From assembly GCF_913061305.1 (NCBI RefSeq), contig NZ_CAJXST010000006.1:179971-243970 (forward strand): a stretch of DNA of 64,000 nucleotides. Direction: 5' to 3'. Under the pieces are notes generated by a model that worked only from the letters and a program-made list of their open reading frames with translations, did not search any database and was not told the origin of the DNA. The position numbers and the translations under genes are program-made. The DNA comes from an uncultured Porticoccus sp. GTDB lineage: Bacteria; Pseudomonadota; Gammaproteobacteria; Pseudomonadales; Porticoccaceae. Below, one piece after another: positions 56,770 through 64,000 of this stretch; position 1 is the first letter of the stretch; each line of letters starts with the position of its first letter.

Positions 56770-57516
56770 TTATTCAACCAAGTCCGAACCCACGCAAGCC
56801 CCATTGACAACCTGTCGTCCAGTATTTTCACCCTGCCGATCAAGGACATCTATCAGCTCTTTCGGTATCCGCTGGTCCGGGTACTGACGCAGCTGCAACC
56901 AAAGTTCCTCGCGCGTGCTGGCACGGGGAACGATCACCACGGGGTACCCCTGATCTGCCAGCGCCCGCCGATAGTGCTCCATATTGCTTTTATCACTGAA
57001 TACCCCGAGGGTGATCCCATTCCTGTATTCACCTTCGGCAATCAGAAAACTATCAATCTCTTTGCTTCGCAAGTCTTTTAGCATCTTGCTGGCTTCCGCT
57101 TGAGAGCCGAGAGGCGGGATAATCAACCAATAACCCTCGCTTATTGTGGTGGTTCGCCAAACAAGCTCTTCACCAAAACGGTAGGGTGACAGCTGCTGAT
57201 GGAGTTCCCGGGGATTGATATCGACCAGGGGACCGATAAGCAGGCAACGAGGGGGTTCTCCGCCATTATCGAGCGACAGGACACCAATAGCGGCGCCTGC
57301 ATGGGTATTATCCAGAACCGGCTGCTGTTCAGGTGCCCCTTCAGTCGTAGCAGGCACCTCCCCCACCAACAGGAGCGAGGCATGTTTGTCACGCTCTTGA
57401 TGCGCCGATCCGGTTTGCACGCCATCAAACTGGCCCGCACGAAAGGCGGCCGCGCTATAGAACCAATAGCCCGCCACGAGGTTGATTAAAATCAAAACAA
57501 AAAACAGCCAGCGCAC
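56770..57516 (-). CDS. SPOR-domain membrane-anchored protein
   Basis: A 248-residue protein with an N-terminal signal anchor (MRWLFFVLILINLVAGYWFY), a low-complexity linker and a C-terminal SPOR-like domain (about 135-210, with YWLIIPPLGSQAEASKMLKD and NGITLGVFSDKSNMEHYRRA). SPOR domains bind denuded septal peptidoglycan, so a periplasmic cell-envelope role is likely. Homologues follow coaX in Pseudomonas. The gap to coaX is 10 bp. The exact function is unknown. Confidence 0.82.
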   Translation of the reverse strand: MRWLFFVLILINLVAGYWFYSAAAFRAGQFDGVQTGSAHQERDKHASLLLVGEVPATTEGAPEQQPVLDNTHAGAAIGVLSLDNGGEPPRCLLIGPLVDINPRELHQQLSPYRFGEELVWRTTTISEGYWLIIPPLGSQAEASKMLKDLRSKEIDSFLIAEGEYRNGITLGVFSDKSNMEHYRRALADQGYPVVIVPRASTREELWLQLRQYPDQRIPKELIDVLDRQGENTGRQVVNGACVGSDLVE

Positions 57517-57526
57517 TGGTCAATGC

Positions 57527-58243
57527 CTATGGAAACATGACGTCGAGACCGTCCAACACCAAATCGCGAACATAAATGCAACCTCCATCCAGTGCGCCTA
57601 TCAATACCGGGCCGTCGCCGCCAGTGACGATAACTTTTACAGGCTGTGTATTTGCCTGCAACGTTGCCCTGGATGCTTCAATCATCGTCTTGATCATCAA
57701 ATATGCGCCGTGACCTATCGCTTCACCAGTTGTTTTCCCCGGGGAACAATCCGTAGTCGAATCAGGCTCGAGCCGAATATTACTGGTTCCCAGATTAAGC
57801 GATTGATAGATCAGCGCAAACCCGGGCACGATGTAACCGCCGAGATGACGTCCTTGCCCATCGAGCAAATCCACCGTGATAGCAGTACCCGCATCCACGA
57901 CGACACAGGCACCCTTAAACCGATCTCGCGCAGCCAATAGCGCCAGCCAGCGATCGACCCCCATGGAGGAAGGCTCAAGATAACCGCAGTGCACACCTGC
58001 GGCCTCACGGGTGGTTCTGGCCTGCTGCAACTGACTGCCCCACTGGACTGCCTGCTTCGCAAGCTCCTCGGTGATAGCCCTGCTGCCCACACTGGAAAGA
58101 CGAATTCGAGTGGGAGGCCCCTCTGCCTCAACAGCCTTCAGCAGGCTTTTGATGTCTGTGACCGGCGGCCTGTAATCAGGCGCCCCATTCTTGATGACTC
58201 GCCATTTGATCCGGCTATTTCCAGCATCAATGTCGACAATCAT
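57527..58243 (-). CDS. coaX: Type III pantothenate kinase CoaX
   Basis: CoaX catalyses the first step of coenzyme A biosynthesis. The 238-residue product has the ASKHA-fold motifs DIDAGNSRIKW (phosphate loop), the catalytic region GVDRWLALLAARDR and VVDAGTAITVDLL. Type III enzymes resist feedback by CoA and need a monovalent cation; these are family facts. Its ATG overlaps the birA TGA by 4 bp, the common birA-coaX pairing. Confidence 0.95.
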   Translation of the reverse strand: MIVDIDAGNSRIKWRVIKNGAPDYRPPVTDIKSLLKAVEAEGPPTRIRLSSVGSRAITEELAKQAVQWGSQLQQARTTREAAGVHCGYLEPSSMGVDRWLALLAARDRFKGACVVVDAGTAITVDLLDGQGRHLGGYIVPGFALIYQSLNLGTSNIRLEPDSTTDCSPGKTTGEAIGHGAYLMIKTMIEASRATLQANTQPVKVIVTGGDGPVLIGALDGGCIYVRDLVLDGLDVMFP

Positions 58244-59208
58244 TCTGCGCTCCTGACACTGATTTCTCCACCGCTGAAAAGCTTGATCTCGTCGCCAACC
58301 TCAAGTTTCAACGCCCCGCTCTCGTCCACGCCCCTGGCAACACCCTGAATCGTTTTATTCATCAGCAGCAGGCTGACCTTTCTGTCGGCATTGATATCGG
58401 ATTGCAGCCATTCTTCACGATAGGGTTCAAATCCAGTCTCGTGAAAATTTGCCAGCAAGGCGATCATTTCTTCAATGATGGCAACCGCCAACTCATTTCG
58501 ACTTACCGGCTTCCCTGATATTGAGCGGATGTCGGTCCACGGCTGATCGATAAGTTTACCGTTTTTATCGGGCATACCCAGATTGACACCGACCCCGATA
58601 ATCACTTGGCAGAAGCCGGAGGGGTCGCCCAGAACCTCCAACAAAATACCGCCCACCTTTTTGTTTTCCAGGAATAAATCGTTCGGCCACTTGAACATCA
58701 GCCCGTCGACACCACAGAACTGGATCGCACGCCTTACGGCCACGCCAACCGCAAGACTCAGACCTTCGAGTACCTGCACACCACCGTCAAACCCCCAACC
58801 CAAAGAGAGATAAATGTTCCTGCCAAAGGGGCTGACCCACTGCCTCCCCCGCCGTCCACGACCTGCTGTTTGCTGTTCGGCAAGCACGATCAGACCGGTG
58901 GCATCACCCCGCTCAGCTGCATGCCGAACCAGATCATTGGTTGAGGACACAGACGACTCAATTCGCAATTCCTTGATAAGCGACCCGGAAGTCTGCGAAA
59001 GACTGTGGATCAGTGTATTTTTATCGAATAATTCCAGCTCTGTCATAAGACAGTAGCCGCAACCTCGGTGGGATTTAACATCAAGGCCCATTTGCTCGAT
59101 TTTCTGTATTTGTTTCCAGACCGCCGCTCTTGAAATACCCAGCAGCCTGCCAAGTTCCTCACCCGAGTGAAAATGGCCATCACAAAGTATTTTCAGCAAA
59201 CTATTCAT
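58240..59208 (-). CDS. birA: Biotin-protein ligase / biotin operon repressor BirA
   Basis: BirA, 322 residues, attaches biotin to carboxyl carrier proteins and, in this two-domain form, can repress biotin genes. The N-terminal winged-helix domain (about 1-60, GEELGRLLGISRAAVWKQIQ) is present, followed by the ligase core with the biotinyl-AMP loop GRGRRGRQW and FKWPNDLF, and the C-terminal SH3-like domain. It lies 9 bp after the TSUP gene and overlaps coaX. No biotin synthesis genes are in the window. Confidence 0.96.
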   Translation of the reverse strand: MNSLLKILCDGHFHSGEELGRLLGISRAAVWKQIQKIEQMGLDVKSHRGCGYCLMTELELFDKNTLIHSLSQTSGSLIKELRIESSVSSTNDLVRHAAERGDATGLIVLAEQQTAGRGRRGRQWVSPFGRNIYLSLGWGFDGGVQVLEGLSLAVGVAVRRAIQFCGVDGLMFKWPNDLFLENKKVGGILLEVLGDPSGFCQVIIGVGVNLGMPDKNGKLIDQPWTDIRSISGKPVSRNELAVAIIEEMIALLANFHETGFEPYREEWLQSDINADRKVSLLLMNKTIQGVARGVDESGALKLEVGDEIKLFSGGEISVRSAE

Positions 59209-59217
59209 GTGCGCCCA

Positions 59218-60018
59218 TCAAACTCCGAGATTACGCCAGATAAACCGCACACCTATGATCAGCAATAACAATGCAAAACTGCGACGAAGAATCTCACCGG
59301 GCAGTCGGTGCGCGAGCCGCGCACCGACTCTCGCGAATATCGTACTGGCGACAATGATTCCAAAAAATGCCGGGAGATAAATAAACCCGACTGCCCCGTC
59401 CGGCAGATCCGGTTCACCAACACCCTGCCACCAGTATGTCAGCGCCCCACTAATCGCAATGGGCAGCCCGCAGGCAGCAGAGGTAGCCACGGCATTTTTC
59501 ATCGGCACTCGCACCCAGGTTAAATACGGGACCGTCAGCGAGCCTCCACCTATCCCGAACAGGCTTGCGACAAAACCGACCACTGTGCCCACCATGCTCT
59601 GCCCTGCTCGACCCGGCATATTGGAACCACCGGAAGGACTGAGCGCAAATGCCATTTTCAATGCTACGAGACAAAGAAAGATACCGAAGGCAAGTTGCAG
59701 TGCTGTGCCAGAAATACTGACCGCAAAAACAGCACCCAGTGCAGCGCCAATACAAATACCGGGCGTCAACCACCCGGCAAGCGACCACAGGATGGCACCG
59801 TGTTTGTGGTGGGAGGAGATGGAACTCACCGACGTCACCACGATGGTGGCCAGCGATGTGCCTATAGCCAGATGCGTCAGCACCGCCTGAGGCATACCCT
59901 GGGCTGTGAACGTGAAAATAAGAATAGGAACGATAACAACACCGCCCCCCAGACCAAACAGCCCACTGATCAGACCTGCGGCGGCACCGAGACAAAGGTA
60001 CAACAGGTAAATATCCAC
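59218..60018 (-). CDS. TSUP (TauE/SafE) family membrane transporter
   Basis: A 266-residue polytopic membrane protein with about eight hydrophobic segments. The duplicated glycine-rich motifs GLFGLGGGVVIVPIL and FGIGGGSLTVPYL are hallmarks of the TSUP family, which is associated with export or uptake of sulfite, sulfoacetate and related organic anions. The substrate cannot be told from sequence. It ends only 9 bp before birA, so it probably heads an operon with birA, coaX and the SPOR gene. Confidence 0.88.
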   Translation of the reverse strand: MDIYLLYLCLGAAAGLISGLFGLGGGVVIVPILIFTFTAQGMPQAVLTHLAIGTSLATIVVTSVSSISSHHKHGAILWSLAGWLTPGICIGAALGAVFAVSISGTALQLAFGIFLCLVALKMAFALSPSGGSNMPGRAGQSMVGTVVGFVASLFGIGGGSLTVPYLTWVRVPMKNAVATSAACGLPIAISGALTYWWQGVGEPDLPDGAVGFIYLPAFFGIIVASTIFARVGARLAHRLPGEILRRSFALLLLIIGVRFIWRNLGV

Positions 60019-60240
60019 GCCAACTCCTGCATATCAGACTGCTCAGCATTATGCCCGAAATAAAAAATGAGAGAGACAAACATTAATATGAATAAGTTAG
60101 CAGTTATACACGACCGGTTTTCAGGAGACTTTTTTGAGAAGGGCTAGATAAAAACCCTTTTTTACTGCAGGAAAAGGCCTAACCGCAAAAGCGTTTTCAC
60201 TTTTGAGTTCCAGCTGCAAGTGCACGTGCAATCCAGTGGT

Positions 60241-62841
60241 TTAAACCTGGCCTGGGATGCTCTCTGAATCATTCGGGAATTGTTCGCGCAAAACCTCTTC
60301 CAAAGGCGCGGGGCGGGCAAGTTCATAGCCCTGGGCATAGTCGACACCAATCTCTATAAGAATGTCCAGAATAGCCTTGCTCTCAACGTACTCCGCCACC
60401 GTTTGGAACCCCAAGGCATGCGCCAGATCATTGATCATCTTGACCATCGTGTAACTGGCCTTATCCTTGGCTATGTCTTTGACCATTGAGCCATCTATTT
60501 TCAACATATCGATGGGCAAGGATTTCAGGTAAGGAAACGATGAAAAACCACTGCCAAAATCATCCAAAACAACTTGTGCACCTGTTGCTCGTATGGACGT
60601 CATGAAATAGCAGGCTTCGGCAATATTCCTAATGGTGGCGGTTTCAGTGATTTCAAACTTGATTTTTCCAGGGGCTATAGATTCATTCTCAAGTTCGGCA
60701 ATAATGAAATCGAGCAGCGATCGATCAGCAATAGACGCACCTGACAGATTGATACTAAACCCACCGATTTGTTGAATTCGTTCCGGGTTACACTTGATCC
60801 AGTCGAAGACCTTGTTAATCACATAACGATCCAGTCTTGCAGATTGATTGAACCGCTCGACAGAAGGTAGGAAACGGGCAGGTGAAATTATTTCACCCGT
60901 TACGGCATCAGAGAGCCGAATCAATACCTCGAAATGACAGACCTCCCTTTTTCTTTTTCCCGAATACCGTTTTAACGGGACAATAGGCTGTAGATAAATC
61001 CTGAATAGATCATCAGCCAATGCGGCATTAATCTTCGGCACCCAGTCAACTTCAGTTCTGTGCCGGGATACACCTTGAGTGCCTTCATGATAAAAATGGA
61101 TTCTGTTTTTTCCCTGCTCTTTTGCGCTATAACATGCCACGTCAACCTGTTTGAGCAACTCTGTTGAATCATGTTCGTGTCCAGATACTTCCACAATACC
61201 GATGCTGGCACCAACCACATAGGACTTATCATCCCAGACAAACTCCAACTTCTGTATGCTATTTAATATATTGGACACTATTTTGTCTGCATGCCTCGAG
61301 TCGCAGTCAAATAGAATCAGACCGAATTCATCTCCACCCAGGCGGGCTGCAACGTCGTTGGCACGGATTCCCTCCTTCAAAACTTTTCCTATACCCTTGA
61401 GCAACAGGTCTCCTGCCAAGTGCCCACTGGTGTCGTTCAAGACCTTGAAATGATCAAGGTCTATGAAACATAACGAGTGAACGGATCCATTTTGTTTGGC
61501 TGCGTATACAGCCTGATCAAGTTTTAATTCAAATGCCTTGCGGTTCGTGAGGCCTGTTAAGTGGTCATGCGATGCTTCGTATTTTAACTGCTTGGTTAGT
61601 GCCCTGGCTTTTGAAATATCTTCCTGTATACCCACGTAATTAATAATACAGCCGTCTTGGTCTTTAATTGGAAATATCTGACTTCTTGCCCAGTAAGTAC
61701 TACCGTCTTTCCTCGAATTTTCTAATTCACCCTGCCACTGATCACCGACCCCAATTTTACTCCACAACGAGTTGTAGGTTTTTTTAGGTGTATTGCCCGA
61801 GCTGTTGATATTCATTTTTTGACCGATAAGCTCTTCCTGAATATAACCACTCATTTCACAGTATCGCGGATTTACGTATTCAATCCTGGTTTCCCTGTCT
61901 GTTATTACAACCGCATTTGGACTGGACTCTACCACTGCAGACAGTTTACTCAGGCTTTCCTGATTACTGAGTATTTCAATTTCCGGGGCAGCTCGAAGGG
62001 CGATGATCCTCAGGAGATGCCGTGTCAGCTCTCCTTCGGGGGGATCTATTGGAGCATCGTAAAGTACGTTGATCAGGCCAAGAACCTCGCCCGAAGATGA
62101 ATACAGGCAGACACCAACGTACGCATGAGCGCCCCCATCCTGTTCCGCCAGCAACGGGTTGTTCGGATATGCCTGCTGAAGCTGATCAAGAATTAGATGG
62201 TCATCGTTTTTAATCGTCGCACTGCAAGGCGTGCCAGCTAGCGGGTAACAAATGCCATCAACGTGTTGGCCATTGGACAGAAAACTAATGGTCTGGATAG
62301 CATCTTTAGTGGCAGTCAGTTTCCCAATTGTAATCCACTGGGCTTTCAAATCCCGAGCAAGTAGAAGAGCCAATGAATCGAAGAAATCCTGTCGAGTCTT
62401 TGAGAAGCTTTCCTTCATAACGTTTATCAGCGCTCTTCGACCAACCGTCTCCGAGGTAACGTCACGTATGGTTGCGATTGTGATATTCCCTTCTGGCCCT
62501 ATTATCGGACTCAGAAATACTTCGACATATATTTTCTCGCCCATTCTATTGAACAGGGAGTATTGCCTGCGGGATTTCCCCATGGGGCCGGGAGAAGGTT
62601 TTTTTATAAATATTTCTCTGAAGCGGCTGTATAGTTGACGCAGACTTGAAGGTAGCAGGTCTTCAACAGTCATTTTAAGAAATTCGTTTCGATGATAACC
62701 GAATAATTCCTGAGCTTTCTTATTCACCTGTACGATTTTGCCATTTTCTTTAATGGCTATCATTGGATCGTGAAGAACTGCCAAAAAAGAAAGTATCGAT
62801 TCTGAATGTTCAGGTTTGTGGTTCTCATAAAAGCTATCCAC
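60241..62841 (-). CDS. PAS-GAF-PAS-GGDEF-EAL cyclic-di-GMP signalling protein
   Basis: An 866-residue soluble protein with no membrane helix. Domains in order: PAS (about 15-130), GAF (about 150-290), PAS with PAC-like extension (about 298-412), GGDEF (about 420-585) and EAL (about 605-850). The diguanylate cyclase site GGDEF (502-506) is intact and preceded by an RxxD inhibitory site (R493, D496). The phosphodiesterase residues are present: EVL (638-640), N698, E730, D760, D761, K781 and E817. It may therefore synthesise or degrade c-di-GMP depending on sensory input, which is unknown. No adjacent partner gene is evident. Confidence 0.93.
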   Translation of the reverse strand: MDSFYENHKPEHSESILSFLAVLHDPMIAIKENGKIVQVNKKAQELFGYHRNEFLKMTVEDLLPSSLRQLYSRFREIFIKKPSPGPMGKSRRQYSLFNRMGEKIYVEVFLSPIIGPEGNITIATIRDVTSETVGRRALINVMKESFSKTRQDFFDSLALLLARDLKAQWITIGKLTATKDAIQTISFLSNGQHVDGICYPLAGTPCSATIKNDDHLILDQLQQAYPNNPLLAEQDGGAHAYVGVCLYSSSGEVLGLINVLYDAPIDPPEGELTRHLLRIIALRAAPEIEILSNQESLSKLSAVVESSPNAVVITDRETRIEYVNPRYCEMSGYIQEELIGQKMNINSSGNTPKKTYNSLWSKIGVGDQWQGELENSRKDGSTYWARSQIFPIKDQDGCIINYVGIQEDISKARALTKQLKYEASHDHLTGLTNRKAFELKLDQAVYAAKQNGSVHSLCFIDLDHFKVLNDTSGHLAGDLLLKGIGKVLKEGIRANDVAARLGGDEFGLILFDCDSRHADKIVSNILNSIQKLEFVWDDKSYVVGASIGIVEVSGHEHDSTELLKQVDVACYSAKEQGKNRIHFYHEGTQGVSRHRTEVDWVPKINAALADDLFRIYLQPIVPLKRYSGKRKREVCHFEVLIRLSDAVTGEIISPARFLPSVERFNQSARLDRYVINKVFDWIKCNPERIQQIGGFSINLSGASIADRSLLDFIIAELENESIAPGKIKFEITETATIRNIAEACYFMTSIRATGAQVVLDDFGSGFSSFPYLKSLPIDMLKIDGSMVKDIAKDKASYTMVKMINDLAHALGFQTVAEYVESKAILDILIEIGVDYAQGYELARPAPLEEVLREQFPNDSESIPGQV

Positions 62842-63364
62842 CGTCCCACTCCCATAATCAAACAGAATAAAAATGACTGCACTGCAGACTTGAAAAAATT
62901 TTAATTATATTGACGCATATTTTTAAGCATATAAAACGTCTTAAATGAAGATATATTGTTAATTTAATGTGTGCAATAGCGGGCTAAAATAACTTTACCA
63001 AACCGACAAATTAAACTGAAATTAATCTATGCCAACCCCATTAGTTAATTGCATTCAGGCCATAGTCCAAAGATTATTGGGTCTTTGCGCTACGCGGTAA
63101 AAACGGAACATAATTACCCCACCACCCGCCCCTCTCAGCTTCGCCATGCCATCGGCCGATAGAGGACAGAAACATACAAACACCATCTTCTGACGAGTGA
63201 GAAGTGCCGCGTTTTGGCACAAGCCCAACCGTTTTCATACCGGTTTAACAGCGGGCAAAAAAGTAGCTATTACAGTTAGTCGAGAATAAGGGCACCAGGG
63301 AGGCATCAACTGGTGCTGTTTGCACCCAGGCCACCGGCCTCACCAACCCGACTAGATTAAAAAT
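62842..63364. other. Gene-free interval upstream of the c-di-GMP gene
   Basis: About 520 bp without a supported gene. The part next to the c-di-GMP gene (62842-63030) is strikingly AT-rich and probably contains its promoter; TTGCAC with downstream TATATC/TATCTT on the minus strand is a weak candidate. The rest (63030-63364) shows no convincing ORF, tRNA or repeat, and ends at the rRNA operon terminator. Confidence 0.5.
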
Positions 63365-63399
63365 AAAAAAAGGCCCAACCGAATTAACGATTGGGCCTT
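63365..63399 (-). terminator. Rho-independent terminator of the rRNA operon
   Basis: On the minus strand AAGGCCCAA and TTGGGCCTT form a 9-bp stem around about 12 bases, followed by a run of seven T residues. It lies 10 bp after the 5S rRNA end. Confidence 0.92.
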
Positions 63400-63408
63400 G
63401 GGATAGAA

Positions 63409-63523
63409 CCTGACGATGACCTACTCTCACATGGGGAGACCCCACACTACCATCGGCGCTAAGCGGTTTCACTTCTGAGTTCGGGAAGGGATCAGGTGGT
63501 TCACGCTTGCTATTGTCGTCAGG
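63409..63523 (-). rRNA. rrf: 5S ribosomal RNA
   Basis: The minus strand reads as a complete 5S rRNA of about 115 bases. The ends CCTGACGA and TCGTCAGG pair as helix I, and internal stretches CTGATCCC, CCGAACTCAGAAGTGAAA and CGCCGATGGTAGTGTGGGG are diagnostic. Ends are approximate by a few bases. No tRNA lies between it and 23S. Confidence 0.95.
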
Positions 63524-63671
63524 AAAACTGGCTAGAGTACAAAGCGGTCACAGCAGCCAAACATGGCCAACAGGACAACTATTGCGTTGCACTCAAATTA
63601 AGTCGATAAAAATGTTAAAGCAGCGAGTGATTCTTGGGACACATGTCCGTAATGCAATCATTTCTATTATA

Positions 63672-64000
<329 letters not shown>

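Overview
The window looks like a chromosomal core region of a gammaproteobacterium. Gene order is Pseudomonas/Cellvibrio-like: miaB-phoH-ybeY-corC-lnt, leuS-lptE-holA, amgK-murU divergent from lptD-surA-pdxA-rsmA-apaG-apaH, and birA-coaX-SPOR protein-tRNAs-tuf-tRNA(Trp)-secE-nusG. EF-Tu has 407 residues, including an extended loop that I recall from Cellvibrionales such as Saccharophagus. I therefore suggest a marine Cellvibrionales-type bacterium. This is inference from synteny and remembered protein features, not a database result. I see no prophage, insertion sequence, CRISPR array or genomic island.

Layout. 1-6126 holds the tail of an aminotransferase, a DUF1820 gene (minus), then miaB, phoH, ybeY, corC and lnt. 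6254-10725 holds leuS, lptE, holA and a convergent VanZ-like gene. 10743-12526 (minus) is the amgK-murU pair for peptidoglycan sugar recycling. 12641-19616 is the tightly overlapped lptD-surA-pdxA-rsmA-apaG-apaH run. 19719-22832 holds an AtoE-type short-chain fatty acid transporter gene and an orphan sensor histidine kinase whose ATP-binding motifs are degenerate. 22858-23895 is galE (minus).

24040-59208 is almost entirely one minus-strand block of gene-expression genes. Read in transcription order from high to low coordinates it runs: birA-coaX-SPOR gene; tRNA-Thr(UGU), Tyr, Gly, Thr(GGU) and tuf2; tRNA-Trp, secE, nusG; rplKA, rplJL, rpoBC; str operon (rpsL, rpsG, fusA, tuf1); S10 operon (rpsJ to rpsQ); spc operon (rplN to rpmJ); alpha operon (rpsM to rplQ), ending at a strong terminator. 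The S10, spc and alpha gene sets are complete, including the 38-codon rpmJ. Three strong sigma70-type promoters (before rpsL, rpsJ and the tRNA-tuf2 operon) share a TAGAAT -10 box followed by a GC-rich discriminator. A well-conserved L10 leader precedes rplJ.

59218-64000 holds a TSUP-family transporter gene, a large PAS-GAF-PAS-GGDEF-EAL protein gene, a 0.5-kb gene-free AT-rich interval, and the 3' end of an rRNA operon (5S plus the 3' part of 23S, minus strand) with its terminator.

The genes fit together as translation and transcription machinery, tRNA maturation (miaB), rRNA maturation (ybeY, rsmA) and outer-membrane assembly (lptD, lptE, surA, lnt). I found no convincing undescribed multi-gene system. 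The points most worth checking are the degenerate histidine kinase beside the atoE-like gene, the hairpins in the leaders of rpsL and glyT, and the shared promoter architecture.
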